Assembly (NCBI RefSeq): GCF_000739815.1
Contig: NZ_BBJJ01000003.1
Coordinates: 1-64,000, forward strand
Length of the DNA stretch: 64,000 nucleotides
DNA from: Paraburkholderia mimosarum LMG 23256 = NBRC 106338
GTDB lineage: Bacteria > Pseudomonadota > Gammaproteobacteria > Burkholderiales > Burkholderiaceae
Reading direction: 5' to 3'
Shown: in pieces, positions 38,611 to 48,088 of the stretch
Position numbering within the stretch: the stretch's first letter is position 1
How the letters are laid out: every line of letters starts with the position of its first letter
Made by a program: the position numbers and the translations under genes
The notes under the pieces: generated by a model
What the model was told of the DNA's origin: nothing
What the model saw: only the letters and a program-made list of their open reading frames with translations
Database searches by the model: none

Positions 38611-39035
38611 CCGCCTGCCCGGTCTCGATGACCGGGCGTTGCATTCCACGCGGGAAACGGCGCTTGCCGGCGCAATGCAGGAGCGCCGCGGTTCTTCTTG
38701 TGGTTCGCGTCGCATGCATTTCCGAGACGGCTGGCGCGCCGGGATTTCGCATGAGCGTGCCGATGATGCGCCTGCACCGCTGGTTCGGTCCCGGCACCGC
38801 GGGTTTCCTCTTCCGATTCCGACGATGCCCCTCGTCCATCCGCCGCAGTCCGTAGGCGCGCTCGCCGATGTTTGCTCCACATCAAAGTTTGTTGTTTTGT
38901 ATGAGGAAAAGCTGCCTAGGCAAGGGTTCCCCCTGGGTCGCGCGCACGTTTGCGCGAGCCGTTAACACAGGCTGACGGCCTCGTTCGCACCCACGTCCGG
39001 ACCGTCAAGCAGCCCATCTCGACACCCGACCGACC
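38611..39035. other. Gap upstream of the Cache chemoreceptor
   Basis: 425 bases without a gene. A CAAAGTTT element (about 38883-38890) followed roughly twelve bases later by GAGGAAAA weakly resembles a sigma-28 promoter. A perfect TGCCTAGGCA palindrome lies at 38913-38922. Confidence 0.35.
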
Positions 39036-40592
39036 ATGCAGAAGATGACCCTCAACAAGAAACTCCGCTCGATGATCGCGATTCTCTGGATCGGCCTGAT
39101 CTTGATCGTCGCGTTTGGCGCCTGGCAAAGCCGCGAGGCGATGATCCGCGAGCGCCGCGCGCAGCTCACCACGCTCGTGGAAGAAGCGGCGAGCGTCGCG
39201 AACTACTACTACGGCCTCTCGCAACGCAACGCGCTATCCGAAGCCGACGCCCAGAAGACGGCGCTCGCCGTGATCGGCTCGATCCGCTACGGCTCCGACG
39301 GCTATCTGAGCGTCAACAACTCGCAGGCGGTCATGCTGATGCACCCGATCAAGCCGGAGCTCAACGGCAAGGACCTCAGCGCCTCCACCGACCCCGCGGG
39401 CACCCACATATTCACTGGGCTCGTGAACGCGGCGAGCGGCCCGAACGGCGGCTTCCTCGACTACCTCTGGGCCAAGCCCGGGCAGAGCGAACCGGTGCAG
39501 AAGACGAGCTACGGACGCCGCTTCGCGCCGTGGGACTGGGTGATCGTGACCGGCATGTACATGGACGACGTGCGCGCCGAGTTCTACGACAGCCTGCTGC
39601 ACTGGCTCGGCGTCACCTTCCTGCTGGGCGCCGCCGCCACCGCCGTGATGGTGTTCGTGGTGCGCAGCGTGCGCAGCAGCATCGGCGGCGAGCTCGAAGG
39701 CGCGGTGGACGCGGCCAACCGCATCGCCAACGGCGACCTCAGCCTGCATCTGCAGGTGGAAGGCTCGAACGAGCACAGCCTGATGCGTGCGCTCGCAACG
39801 ATGCAAGCCTCGCTCGTGCAAACCGTCTCGCGCGTGCGCAGCGGCGCGGAGAACATCAACGTGGGCGCCAACGAGATTGCGGCAGGCAACACCGATCTCT
39901 CGCAGCGCACCGAAGAGCAGGCGGCGGCGCTCGTGCAGACCGCCTCGAGCATGGACCAGATGACGGCGAACGTGCGCCAGAACGCGGACAGCGCCCAGCA
40001 TGCGGCGACGCTCGCGAGCGAGGCCGCCAACGTCGCGACGCGCGGCAGCGCCGTGGTGGACGACGTGGTGCGCACCATGGGCGAGATCACGACGAGCTCG
40101 CAGCAGATCGGCGACATCATCGGCGTGATCGACGGCATTGCGTTCCAGACCAACATCCTGGCCTTGAACGCGGCCGTGGAAGCCGCGCGTGCGGGCGAAC
40201 AGGGCCGCGGCTTCGCAGTGGTGGCCGCCGAGGTACGCAGTCTCGCGCAGCGCTCGGCCACGGCCGCCAAGGAGATCAAGGCGCTGATCGAAAAGTCCAC
40301 CGGCACCGTGACCGAAGGCCAGCAGCTCGTGACCAATGCGGGCTCGACGATGACCGAGATCGTGCAGTCGGTGCGGCGCGTGCACGAGATCCTCGAGGAA
40401 ATCAGCAACGCCTCGCGCGAGCAGAGCGCCGGCATCGAGCAGGTCAACCGCGCCGTGGGCGAGATGGATCAGGTGACACAGCAGAATGCGGCGCTCGTCG
40501 AACAGGCCGCGGCCGCTGCGCATTCGCTCAAGGATCAGGTGAACGTGCTGCGCGAGTCGATCGCGAGCTTCCAGTTGCCGGCGCACGCTTGA
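39036..40592 (+). CDS. Methyl-accepting chemotaxis protein with single Cache domain
   Basis: 518 residues. Membrane helix near 11-28, periplasmic single-Cache domain (about 40-185; [12 protein letters not shown], then [12 protein letters not shown]), second membrane helix (about 192-212), a HAMP-like linker and the cytoplasmic signalling domain with the conserved tip ([33 protein letters not shown]). The C-terminus lacks the NWETF pentapeptide. sCache receptors usually detect small organic acids. A second start at 39045 is possible. Followed by a terminator. Confidence 0.93.
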   Translation: MQKMTLNKKLRSMIAILWIGLILIVAFGAWQSREAMIRERRAQLTTLVEEAASVANYYYGLSQRNALSEADAQKTALAVIGSIRYGSDGYLSVNNSQAVMLMHPIKPELNGKDLSASTDPAGTHIFTGLVNAASGPNGGFLDYLWAKPGQSEPVQKTSYGRRFAPWDWVIVTGMYMDDVRAEFYDSLLHWLGVTFLLGAAATAVMVFVVRSVRSSIGGELEGAVDAANRIANGDLSLHLQVEGSNEHSLMRALATMQASLVQTVSRVRSGAENINVGANEIAAGNTDLSQRTEEQAAALVQTASSMDQMTANVRQNADSAQHAATLASEAANVATRGSAVVDDVVRTMGEITTSSQQIGDIIGVIDGIAFQTNILALNAAVEAARAGEQGRGFAVVAAEVRSLAQRSATAAKEIKALIEKSTGTVTEGQQLVTNAGSTMTEIVQSVRRVHEILEEISNASREQSAGIEQVNRAVGEMDQVTQQNAALVEQAAAAAHSLKDQVNVLRESIASFQLPAHA

Positions 40593-40624
40593 CGCCGCGG
40601 CGCTGATTCCCCCGCCTTCCTGCC

Positions 40625-40652
40625 GGGCCGCGTTCGCGGCCCGCTTCGTTTT
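40625..40652 (+). terminator. Rho-independent terminator after the chemoreceptor
   Basis: GGGCCGC (40625-40631) and GCGGCCC (40636-40642) with a GTTC loop, followed by GCTTCGTTTT. The T-run is slightly displaced. Confidence 0.65.
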
Positions 40653-40787
40653 CCGCCTCCCCTGTTCGCCCCCAGCCGCATGACGGCCCGCCACGCGCGC
40701 CCGGCCGCGTGGCGCGCGTGCGCGCAGCATTTCAATTCAATTACACAATGTTTACAATGTGACGCTGCCCCCCACCCCGCCTTGCCG

Positions 40788-42608
40788 ATGATCCGCTCCA
40801 GGAAACCGCCGCGCGACCCGCACGCGGCCGCGACCCGTCACCCGATGCTTGCGCCGCGCCTGCCCGCGTGGCGCTCCAGGTTCATCGTGTTCGTCACGTT
40901 CGCGGCCTTCGCGGCGCTGGCGGGGCGCGCGTTCTGGGTACAGGTGGCCAATCACGGCTTCTACGTGAAGCAGGGCCAAAAGCGCTACCAGCGCACGCTG
41001 GAACTCGACGCCATGCGCGGGCGCATCGTCGACCGCAACGGCGCGCTGCTGGCCGTGAGCCTCGCGACCTTCGAAGTCTGGGTGAATCCCAGGCTGCTCG
41101 ATGCGGCCGCGCACGCGCCGCTCGCACGCCTGCTCGACATGCCGCTCGCGGAGCTGGACCGGCGCGTCGGCAACGACCGCTCCTTCGTGCTGCTCAAGCG
41201 CCAGGTGGACGCAGAAACCGCGGCGCACATCGACGAGATGGGCACGGGCGGCATCACCCTGATCGCGGACTCGAAGCGCTACTACCCCGAGGGCGAATCG
41301 GCGGCGCACGTGGTGGGCTTCACCGATATCGAAGACGCGGGCCAGGAGGGCGTGGAGCTCGCCGCCAACGCGCGGCTGCGCGGCACGCCGGGCCAGCGCG
41401 AAGTCATCCGCGACCGGCTCGGGCGCGTGGTTTCGGAGCCCAGCTCACGCGTGCAGCCGCGCAACGGCGAAACCGTGCAACTCACGATCGACCGCCGCGT
41501 GCAGCAACTCGCCTACACGCAGCTCAAGGCGGCCGTGGCCAGACACCACGCCCAGGCAGGCAGCGTCGTGGTGCTCGACGCGCAGAACGGCGAAATCCTC
41601 GCGCTCGCGAACTGGCCTTCATTCGACCCGAACGACCGCGCGCGGCTCACCGGCAATCAGTTGCGAAATCGCGCCGTGGTCGACACGTTCGAGCCCGGTT
41701 CGACGATCAAGCCCGTGGTGGTCTCGCTCGCGATGGATCTGCGCAAGGTCAACGCGAACACGATCATCGACACATCGCCGGGCACGTACCGCATCGGCCC
41801 CGCAACGATCCACGACACCTCGAACCACGGCCGCATGACCGTGGCCGAGGCCATCCAGAAGTCGAGCAATATCGCGCTCGCCAAGCTCGCGCTGAATCTC
41901 CCCGCGCAGACCATCTGGGACAAGTATCAGGCGTACGGCCTTGGGGAGAAGCCCGGCGTCACGTTCCCCGGCGTGGCGGCTGGCCGCGTGCGGCCGTGGG
42001 CGCGCTGGCGGCCCATCGAGCAGGCGACGATGGCGTACGGCTATGGCCTTTCCGCGTCGCTCCTGCAGATGGCGCAGATCTACACGGCCTACGCCGGGGA
42101 CGGCACGCTGCATCCGGTCACGCTGCTGCGCGATGGGCAAGGCGACCCGGGCAGCGCGCAAATGCCAACGCAGGCACGGGGCCCGCGCAGCGTCACGACG
42201 CCGGCCACGGCGGCCGCCATGCGCAAGATGCTGGAGATGGCGACGAGCGACGGCGGCACGGGGCGGGCCGCCAACGTGGACGGCTATCGTGTGGGCGGCA
42301 AGACGGGCACGGCGCGCAAGCAGATCGGCGCGGGCTATGCGAAGAACCGCTATCGCGCGCTGTTCGTCGGCATGGCGCCGATGAGCGCACCGCGCGTGAT
42401 CGTGGCGGTGATGATCGACGACCCGGCGGGCAAGGCCTTCTATGGCGGCACGGTCGCTGGGCCCGTGTTCGCGGGCGTGACGGCCGGCGCGCTGCAACTG
42501 CTCGGCGTGCCGCCGGACACCGCGGCCAGCGCGGAGGGCACCTCGGCATCCCGGATGGCGGCGTGCGGCGCGGCCGATACGAACTGCGCCGCCCGGTCGA
42601 CACGCTGA
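40788..42608 (+). CDS. ftsI: FtsI/PBP3-like peptidoglycan D,D-transpeptidase (paralog)
   Basis: A 606-residue class B penicillin-binding protein. Membrane helix about 31-48, PBP dimerisation domain (RGRIVDRNGALLAVS), transpeptidase domain with STIK (305-308), SSN (359-361) and KTGT (505-508), all intact. The start at 40788 opens directly into the basic N-terminus. No ftsL, murE or other division-cluster gene is nearby, so it is probably a second FtsI-like enzyme. Upstream is an A+T-rich patch with a direct repeat (ACAATGT twice, two bases apart). Confidence 0.88.
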   Translation: MIRSRKPPRDPHAAATRHPMLAPRLPAWRSRFIVFVTFAAFAALAGRAFWVQVANHGFYVKQGQKRYQRTLELDAMRGRIVDRNGALLAVSLATFEVWVNPRLLDAAAHAPLARLLDMPLAELDRRVGNDRSFVLLKRQVDAETAAHIDEMGTGGITLIADSKRYYPEGESAAHVVGFTDIEDAGQEGVELAANARLRGTPGQREVIRDRLGRVVSEPSSRVQPRNGETVQLTIDRRVQQLAYTQLKAAVARHHAQAGSVVVLDAQNGEILALANWPSFDPNDRARLTGNQLRNRAVVDTFEPGSTIKPVVVSLAMDLRKVNANTIIDTSPGTYRIGPATIHDTSNHGRMTVAEAIQKSSNIALAKLALNLPAQTIWDKYQAYGLGEKPGVTFPGVAAGRVRPWARWRPIEQATMAYGYGLSASLLQMAQIYTAYAGDGTLHPVTLLRDGQGDPGSAQMPTQARGPRSVTTPATAAAMRKMLEMATSDGGTGRAANVDGYRVGGKTGTARKQIGAGYAKNRYRALFVGMAPMSAPRVIVAVMIDDPAGKAFYGGTVAGPVFAGVTAGALQLLGVPPDTAASAEGTSASRMAACGAADTNCAARSTR

Positions 42609-42690
42609 TTGGGGCAGTGCGCGTCGGCATCCCGCGCACGGCTCGCGCACGGTTACCGAGCGGAGCGTCTCTTAACGTCGAACGGCGCTG

Positions 42691-43065
42691 TCAATGATGG
42701 CGATACACGCGCGACGGCTCGCCGCCTGACACGGTAGCGGGCCCGCCACTTTCCACGTTCACCGCAGGCGGGTCGCCATAACCGGATTGCGCGACCGGTT
42801 CCTGGCGCTGCCGCTCTTGCGCGAGGCGCGCTTGTTCGGCGCGCTTTTCCGCGAGGCGGCGCATGGCGAGTTCCACGTCGTCGGGATACGTGGCGTTGTT
42901 CGCCGCCGACGGGTTGTAGCCCACCGACTCCAGATCGATCAGCTCCTGGGACACCTGAGCGCGCGTCACCGGGCCATTGCCGTTGCCGGCGGACTGGGCA
43001 AACGACACAGCGGGCACGATCGCCATCATAGAAACCACCGCCGCGCGGAGCATTACATTCTTCAC
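42691..43065 (-). CDS. DUF4148 secreted protein
   Basis: A 124-residue exported protein. A signal peptide (MKNVMLRAAVVSMMAIVPAV, cleavage after SFA) is followed by the DUF4148 core (VTRAQVSQELIDLESVGYNP, DDVELAMRRLAEK) and a Pro/Gly-rich tail. The GTG at 43065 is chosen because AGAGGA precedes it and it gives the family's typical MKxx start; the ATG at 43053 is an alternative. DUF4148 proteins are common small periplasmic proteins in Burkholderia of unknown function. Confidence 0.85.
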   Translation of the reverse strand: MKNVMLRAAVVSMMAIVPAVSFAQSAGNGNGPVTRAQVSQELIDLESVGYNPSAANNATYPDDVELAMRRLAEKRAEQARLAQERQRQEPVAQSGYGDPPAVNVESGGPATVSGGEPSRVYRHH

Positions 43066-43214
43066 CTTGCTTTCCTCTTTGTTCAAGGACTCACGGCCCG
43101 TGTGGCGCGATGAGTCGATGCGCAAAGTCTACGCAGAGGTGCAATGGGCAAAAACCGGCTCGCGCGGGAGAGAGTCTTCTATTCCGCGCAAGATTGGTGA
43201 GGACTTCTGTGCGC

Positions 43215-43982
43215 TCAGATCTGATCGCGGCCGAATGCGCGCAGCCCATCGAGATCGAGCACATCCACGCGGTTGTACGAGAGCGAGACGAGCCCGTGCC
43301 GCTCGAGCGTCTGCAAGGCCTGGTTGATTCGCTGCCGCGACGCGCCCGCCAGCATGCCGATCTCCTCCTGCGAGATGTCGAGCGCACGTCCCGTCTCGGG
43401 ATAGAGATCGGGATTGAACATTTGCGCGAGCGACTGCGCGACCCGCGCATCCACGTCGAGCAACCGGCTGTTCTGGATCAGCGCGATGAACTCGCCCATG
43501 CGGTTGTTGAGCTGGTGGATCACGAAGCGGTTGAACGGCAGGCTGCAGTCCATGAGCCGGTGAAAGGTGTCCGCGGGCACGGCCATGACGAGCGACGGCT
43601 GCAGCGCGATCACGTCGTACTTGCGCGGCTCGCGCTTGATGACACTGCCCTCGCCGAACCAGCCGCCATGCGGCACGCCCGAGAACGTGCAGCCGCGCCC
43701 CGAAGCGTTGAAGATCGCGAGCTTCACGAGACCCTGGCTCACGCCGAGCCACCAGTCGGAGGGCGCTTCGCGCGCGGCGACGATGGCGCCCGCGGCATAG
43801 CCCTGGGCATGCGAGGAAGCCAGCACCCAGGCGCGATGCTCGGGCGCGAGTGCGCGAAACCACGTGCAGCGCTCGAAGAGCGCGGCAAGGCGCGGCGCGT
43901 TCGCGGCGTCGATGCGTTCGCCCTCGCGCCATGAATCGCGCTCGGGCGGCGCCGGGTCTGGAGGCATAATGGATTGCGACAT
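43215..43982 (-). CDS. Crp/Fnr-family transcriptional regulator
   Basis: A 255-residue regulator: an N-terminal cNMP-type beta-roll domain (WWLGVSQGLVKLAIFNASGR, then GGWFGEGSVI) and a C-terminal Crp helix-turn-helix (ISQEEIGMLAGASRQRINQA, then LQTLERHGLV). It lacks the N-terminal Cys cluster of oxygen-sensing Fnr. AGGAAAG precedes the ATG at 43982. It is divergent from an acyl-CoA synthetase gene, 179 bases apart, and may regulate it. Confidence 0.9.
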   Translation of the reverse strand: MSQSIMPPDPAPPERDSWREGERIDAANAPRLAALFERCTWFRALAPEHRAWVLASSHAQGYAAGAIVAAREAPSDWWLGVSQGLVKLAIFNASGRGCTFSGVPHGGWFGEGSVIKREPRKYDVIALQPSLVMAVPADTFHRLMDCSLPFNRFVIHQLNNRMGEFIALIQNSRLLDVDARVAQSLAQMFNPDLYPETGRALDISQEEIGMLAGASRQRINQALQTLERHGLVSLSYNRVDVLDLDGLRAFGRDQI

Positions 43983-44161
43983 CGCGCTTTCCTGGGTTAA
44001 GTCAATTTTTGGCTGGATCGTATCGATCGGGATCGTGCAAAGCGGCCTGCTCTGTCGTGCCGGCGACAGACTGGCAGGCGCGCCCCTGCTACGGTAGCGC
44101 GAATCATACCTATAAACCGATAACCGGCCGCCCCGGCCCAATCTATCGTCTGGAGACAGCC

Positions 44162-45850
44162 ATGTTGCACCCGTACGAAGAAGGTCTCGCGCAGTGCGAG
44201 GCCAATTATGTGCCGCTCACGCCCATCGATTTCATCGCCCGCGCCGCCGAAGTCTATGGCGACCGGCTCGCGGTGGTCCACGGCGACGTACGCCGCAACT
44301 GGCGCGAGACCTACGCGCGCACGCGGCGGCTGGCCAGCGCGCTCGCGCAGGCGGGCATCGGCCGCGGCGACACCGTGGCGGCACTGCTGCCCAATATCCC
44401 CGCTATGGTCGAGGCGCACTTCGGCGTGCCCATGGCGGGCGCCGTGCTCAACACGCTCAACACGCGACTCGATGTCGCAACCATGCTGTTCATGCTGCGT
44501 CATGGCGAAGCGAAGGCGCTGATCGTCGATACCGAATACGCCGCGCTCGCGCAGCGCGCGGCAATCGCGTTTCCTAACCTCAAGATCATCAGCGTGGCCG
44601 ACATCGCGCCCGCCGATCCCGAGAGCTTCGCGCGTGCGACCGACTACGAGGCCTTCCTCGAACAGGGCGACCCCGAGTTCGCCTGGACGCCGCCGAGCGA
44701 CGAATGGGACGCCATCGCGCTCAATTACACCTCGGGCACCACGGGCGACCCCAAGGGCGTGGTCTATCACCATCGCGGGGCCTACCTCAACGCGGTGAGC
44801 AACATCCTCGAATGGGATCTGCCCAAGCACGCCGTGTACCTCTGGACGCTGCCGCTCTTTCACTGCAACGGCTGGTGCTTCGCCTGGACGATCGCCGCGC
44901 GCGCGGGCGTGAACGTATGCCTGCGCAGGTTCGACGCGAAGCTCGTGTTCGATCTCATTCGCAGTGAGCGCGTCACGCACTATTGCGGCGCGCCGATCGT
45001 GCAGGGCGCACTCGCCGACGCCCCCTCCGAATATCGCGAAGGCATCGCCCACACGGTGCACACGATGGTCGCCGGTGCGCCGCCCGCACCCGCCGTGATC
45101 GCGAAGATGAAGTCGATCGGCATCGAGCTCACGCATGTCTATGGATTGACCGAGGTGTACGGCCCCGCGGCGGTGTGCGCGGTGCAGGAAAGCTGGAAGA
45201 CGCTGCCCGAAGACGAGCAGGCGCGCCTCGCCGCTCGCCAGGGCGTGCGCTATCACCTGCAAAGCGGCGTGAGCGTGCGCAACGCACAGACAATGGAGCC
45301 CGTGCCGGCGGACGGTGAAACGCTCGGCGAGATCATGTTCCGCGGCAACATCTGCATGAAGGGCTACCTCAAGAACGAGCGAGCGACTGAAGAGGCGTTC
45401 CGCGGAGGCTGGTTCCACACGGGCGACCTCGGCGTGATGACGCCCGACGGCTACGTGCGCATCACCGACCGCAGCAAGGACATCATCATTTCGGGCGGCG
45501 AGAACATTTCGAGCATCGAAGTCGAAGACACGCTGTATCGCCACCCGGCCGTCGCGCTTGCCGCAGTCGTGGCGATGCCCGATCCGAAGTGGGGCGAAGT
45601 GCCTTGCGCGTTCGTCGAACTGCGGCCCGGCGCGAGCGCCACGGCCGAGGAGATCATCGCGCACTGCCGGCTCTTTCTCGCGCACTACAAGGTGCCGCGC
45701 GCCGTGAGATTCGGCGAGCTGCCGCGCACGGCAACGGGCAAGATCCAGAAATATGAGTTGCGCACGCAACTGAATTCGCAAAGCGCAATCGATTTGAGCA
45801 GCGCAGAAGCGGCGCAAGCTCCGCAATCGCCGCCTCAGACGAACCGGTAA
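44162..45850 (+). CDS. Acyl-CoA synthetase (AMP-forming, AlkK-like)
   Basis: 562 residues of the ANL superfamily. ATP-binding motif YTSGTTGDPKG, WTLPLFHCNGWCF, YGLTEVYGPAA, GWFHTGDLG, DRSKDIIISGGENIS and the C-terminal catalytic Lys in TATGKIQK. It fits medium-chain fatty acyl-CoA synthetases (AlkK-like) or DmdB-type methylmercaptopropionyl-CoA ligases, which share this pattern. The C-terminal 25 residues are Gln/Ala/Pro-rich. Divergent from a Crp-family regulator. Confidence 0.9.
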   Translation: MLHPYEEGLAQCEANYVPLTPIDFIARAAEVYGDRLAVVHGDVRRNWRETYARTRRLASALAQAGIGRGDTVAALLPNIPAMVEAHFGVPMAGAVLNTLNTRLDVATMLFMLRHGEAKALIVDTEYAALAQRAAIAFPNLKIISVADIAPADPESFARATDYEAFLEQGDPEFAWTPPSDEWDAIALNYTSGTTGDPKGVVYHHRGAYLNAVSNILEWDLPKHAVYLWTLPLFHCNGWCFAWTIAARAGVNVCLRRFDAKLVFDLIRSERVTHYCGAPIVQGALADAPSEYREGIAHTVHTMVAGAPPAPAVIAKMKSIGIELTHVYGLTEVYGPAAVCAVQESWKTLPEDEQARLAARQGVRYHLQSGVSVRNAQTMEPVPADGETLGEIMFRGNICMKGYLKNERATEEAFRGGWFHTGDLGVMTPDGYVRITDRSKDIIISGGENISSIEVEDTLYRHPAVALAAVVAMPDPKWGEVPCAFVELRPGASATAEEIIAHCRLFLAHYKVPRAVRFGELPRTATGKIQKYELRTQLNSQSAIDLSSAEAAQAPQSPPQTNR

Positions 45851-46002
45851 AAAAGGCATTGTGAGTCTTTGCGGCATGCATCGACTGCGATCCACGAGAC
45901 ATTCGGGCGGCCACCGCAGCCCGAATGTAACGTCAGTTGACAGCCCGACCCTCGGGCGCTTTCCGTCATTTGCGAAGGGCGGCGTTTAATCCTTTCTGCA
46001 TC

Positions 46003-46030
46003 AAGGGCCGATTGTCAGATCGGCCCTTTT
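46003..46030 (+). terminator. Rho-independent terminator
   Basis: AAGGGCCGAT (46003-46012) pairs perfectly with ATCGGCCCTT (46019-46028) over a TGTCAG loop, running into TTTT. Another inverted repeat without T-run (CATTCGGGC / GCCCGAATG, 45900-45927) lies upstream. It probably ends the acyl-CoA synthetase transcript and may act in both directions. Confidence 0.8.
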
Positions 46031-46180
46031 GCGCCTTTTGTGCAGGAAGAATCGTATGAAACGAAAGCTTACAAGTAGTCACGCATTGCCCCTCTTCCGA
46101 CCGATAAGCTTTGAACCGTGGTCGCAACGCAAGGCACATCGCTGCCGTGCGACGACGCAATCGAAGAGGAGGTAACTGCA

Positions 46181-46498
46181 ATGAATACGAAGAGCTGGAA
46201 GACCCCCGCCCGCGCTATCGCTGCTGCGCTCGTCGCCGGCGGCGCCTTGCTGGGCGCATCGAGCGCGTTTGCTCAGTCCGCGCCGTTTGGCGCGCGTGCC
46301 GATTCGGCACACCAATACGGCGCGCCGCACATGATGCCGGTGGACGCACACGTGTCGATTGGCTGGCACGAGGGCCGTTACTACGATGGCCACCGCTACT
46401 GGGAGCACGACGAGTGGATGCACCGTCATCCGCATGATCCGGGTCCCCCGCGCTACCGCGACGACGACCGTCGTCCGCCACCCCCGCCGCGTTACTGA
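46181..46498 (+). CDS. Small secreted His/Tyr/Pro-rich protein
   Basis: A 105-residue exported protein: signal peptide (AIAAALVAGGALLGASSAFA, cleavage near residue 31), then a hydrophilic His, Tyr, Asp and Trp-rich region (HEGRYYDGHRYWEHDEWMHR) and a Pro/Arg tail. GAGGAGGT precedes the ATG. Similar small periplasmic proteins are frequent in Burkholderia; the His content could bind metals. Function unknown. Confidence 0.8.
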   Translation: MNTKSWKTPARAIAAALVAGGALLGASSAFAQSAPFGARADSAHQYGAPHMMPVDAHVSIGWHEGRYYDGHRYWEHDEWMHRHPHDPGPPRYRDDDRRPPPPPRY

Positions 46499-46546
46499 TC
46501 CGTGATCCAGAAGCCGCGCTCGCTCGCGGCGCCCGATAGCGGCACA

Positions 46547-46583
46547 CCGAGGCCGGTCCTCCCGAGAGGGAGACCGGCCTCGG
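46547..46583 (+). terminator. Long hairpin after the small secreted protein gene
   Basis: An 11-base outer stem (CCGAGGCCGGT with ACCGGCCTCGG) and an inner five-base stem (CTCCC/GGGAG) with a GAGA loop and one bulged C. No T-run follows, so termination would be weak; it may protect the 3' end of the upstream mRNA. Confidence 0.55.
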
Positions 46584-46825
46584 CACATTTCCGGGCCTGA
46601 CTTCTCCGCGCGTGGATGTTGGCGAAAAAATCGTTCGCTATCCGAATCGTTTTTCCGAAACGGGCCGCCATACAGTGCATCCAGCGCGCGATGCAAACGC
46701 GGGCCGGCGCCGCGAAAGGTCGCGGTCAGTAATGGCGGGTAATGCGCGTGCGTTGCCGGCCGCGCGGGCGGCAGGTACCGTTAATGGGCGTTTCGTTCCC
46801 CGGAGCGCACCGTGTATTCTCATTG

Positions 46826-46851
46826 CCCGGCAGCGATGGCCGGGATTTTTT
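46826..46851 (+). terminator. Rho-independent terminator in the gap
   Basis: CCCGGC (46826-46831) and GCCGGG (46839-46844), then A and six T. No coding frame precedes it within 300 bases on this strand, so it may end a small RNA. Confidence 0.7.
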
Positions 46852-46923
46852 GCGCGCTCGCGGCGGCGCAACGCCGGACACTAGCGCGCTTCAGGCGCCA
46901 CGCGCACCAGGTTTTTTTTCCGA

Positions 46924-47022
46924 TTGCGCCAACCATTTTGCGGACGTAAGGTGCAACTGCCTCTTGAGAACAGGCGAGCCTTGTAACCCCGGTCGTGAGA
47001 CATTCCGACCGGGGATTTTTTT
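46924..47022 (+). ncRNA. Candidate small RNA with promoter and terminator
   Basis: A possible promoter (TTGCGC at 46924-46929, 17-base spacer, TAAGGT at 46947-46952) is followed by about 63 bases ending in a strong terminator. That terminator is CCCCGGTCG (46987-46995) with CGACCGGGG (47006-47014), then A and seven T. A short inner stem (GCCT/AGGC) lies in the body. No reading frame or ribosome-binding site fits. The RNA family is not recognised; the promoter match is moderate. Confidence 0.45.
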
Positions 47023-47081
47023 GCACGCCTGGCGCCTGGCTATTCGTCCGACGGGCGTGGGCGATGGGAGGCTTGCGCGTC

Positions 47082-47170
47082 GGCGCCGGAACGGCGCCGC
47101 GAGAGAAGGGATATGACGGATCACCGAATGAGGAGTTCGGCTTCGCTCCAGCCAGAGCTAGATCCGTCAT
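47082..47170. other. Nested inverted repeats, possible three-way junction RNA
   Basis: A GAA-capped hairpin at 47082-47098 (GGCGCCG / CGGCGCC) is followed by a perfect 10-base inverted repeat, ATGACGGATC (47113-47122) with GATCCGTCAT (47161-47170). Inside lie two further hairpins: CCGAA/TTCGG (47124-47128, 47136-47140) and GCTC/GAGC. Together they could fold as a three-way junction. It may be a structured RNA or a DNA repeat. Confidence 0.5.
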
Positions 47171-47334
47171 GGCGAGCATTATCAGGCCACAAGGCCGGTG
47201 CGTCACTAGCACCTGGCGCAAGAAACCCTTACATAAATTGGCACGATAGGGGGACGGACGAGGAAAGCCGCCCGTGCGCATCGGTTAACATGGTGGCTTA
47301 GCCCGCGTCACCCACCTGCCGTACCAACCCGCCT

Positions 47335-47928
47335 GTGCCTACTTTCACGCTCGCCCATCCCGTCAGCGCGGAACTCGAGATCCGCAAGAGCCGTTTCATC
47401 GCGCACGCCATTCCCGTTGCCAACCGCGAAGCGGCCATGGCGGAAATACACCGTCTGCGCGACGAACACCCCACCGCCGCGCACGTCTGCTGGGCGCTGC
47501 TCGCGGGCGGCCAGTCCGGCATGTCGGACGACGGCGAACCTTCGGGCACCGCGGGACGGCCGATCCTCGAAGTCCTGCGCCACCACGACCTCGACGGCGT
47601 GCTCGCTGCCGTGGTTCGCTACTACGGCGGCGTGAAGCTCGGCGCGGGCGGCCTCGTGCGGGCCTATACCGACGCCATCGCCAGCGCGTTGCATGGAGCC
47701 GTGCGCGTCGAACGCATCGAGCAGGCGCGCCTTACCGTCGAGATGGGCTACCCCGACGAAACCCGCGTTCGCCACTGGATCGAGCAGGCGCAATTCGCGC
47801 TCGTCGAGAGTCAGTACACGATGACCGTCCGCCTCACGATCCAGTTGCCCGCCAGCGCCATTGGCACCGCCCGCGACGCGCTGCGCGACCTCACGCAGGG
47901 CCGCGCGGGATTTCCGGAGCACGTCTGA
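47335..47928 (+). CDS. yigZ: YigZ/IMPACT family protein
   Basis: A 197-residue protein with the IMPACT N-terminal domain: KSRFIAHAIPV, THxC-like AHVCWALLAGG, DDGEPSGTAGRPILEVL, VVRYYGGVKLGAGGLVRAY. The C-terminal DUF1949-like part follows. Initiation is at GTG. The family (YigZ in E. coli, relatives of eukaryotic IMPACT) is linked to translation and stress but is not enzymatically defined. Single gene. Confidence 0.9.
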   Translation: MPTFTLAHPVSAELEIRKSRFIAHAIPVANREAAMAEIHRLRDEHPTAAHVCWALLAGGQSGMSDDGEPSGTAGRPILEVLRHHDLDGVLAAVVRYYGGVKLGAGGLVRAYTDAIASALHGAVRVERIEQARLTVEMGYPDETRVRHWIEQAQFALVESQYTMTVRLTIQLPASAIGTARDALRDLTQGRAGFPEHV

Positions 47929-47995
47929 GGCCGCGTCGCGCGCGATGCCGCGCGACGAAGCGCGTGATTCTTTCAACTTATTTTCGATACTTACA

Positions 47996-48022
47996 TAAAG
48001 TTTCCAGCAAGCTTGCCGTAAT
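47996..48022 (+). promoter_or_regulatory. Sigma-28 (FliA) promoter of fliD
   Basis: TAAAGTTT (47996-48003), exactly 11 bases, then GCCGTAAT (48015-48022). This closely follows the flagellar sigma-28 consensus TAAAGTTT-N11-GCCGATAA. It lies 67 bases before the fliD start, so the cap gene should be expressed late in flagellar assembly. Confidence 0.85.
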
Positions 48023-48088
48023 GAAAGCATGGCCGCGCAATCGCGCGTCCCGTCGATCCGACGCACCAGGAACGAACGGACCTCTTTC

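Larger units (their letters stand above)
46499..47334. other. Structured non-coding gap with several terminators
   Basis: 836 bases without a supported gene but with much RNA-like structure: a long hairpin at 46547-46583, terminators at 46826-46851 and 46987-47022, a T8 tract at 46912-46919, and nested inverted repeats at 47082-47170. The downstream part precedes the YigZ gene. It looks like a locus of small RNAs rather than empty spacer. Individual elements are listed separately. Confidence 0.55.

Noticed and set aside
43215..43982. Oxygen-sensing Fnr
   Set aside because: No N-terminal Cys cluster, so only a general Crp/Fnr-family call is justified.
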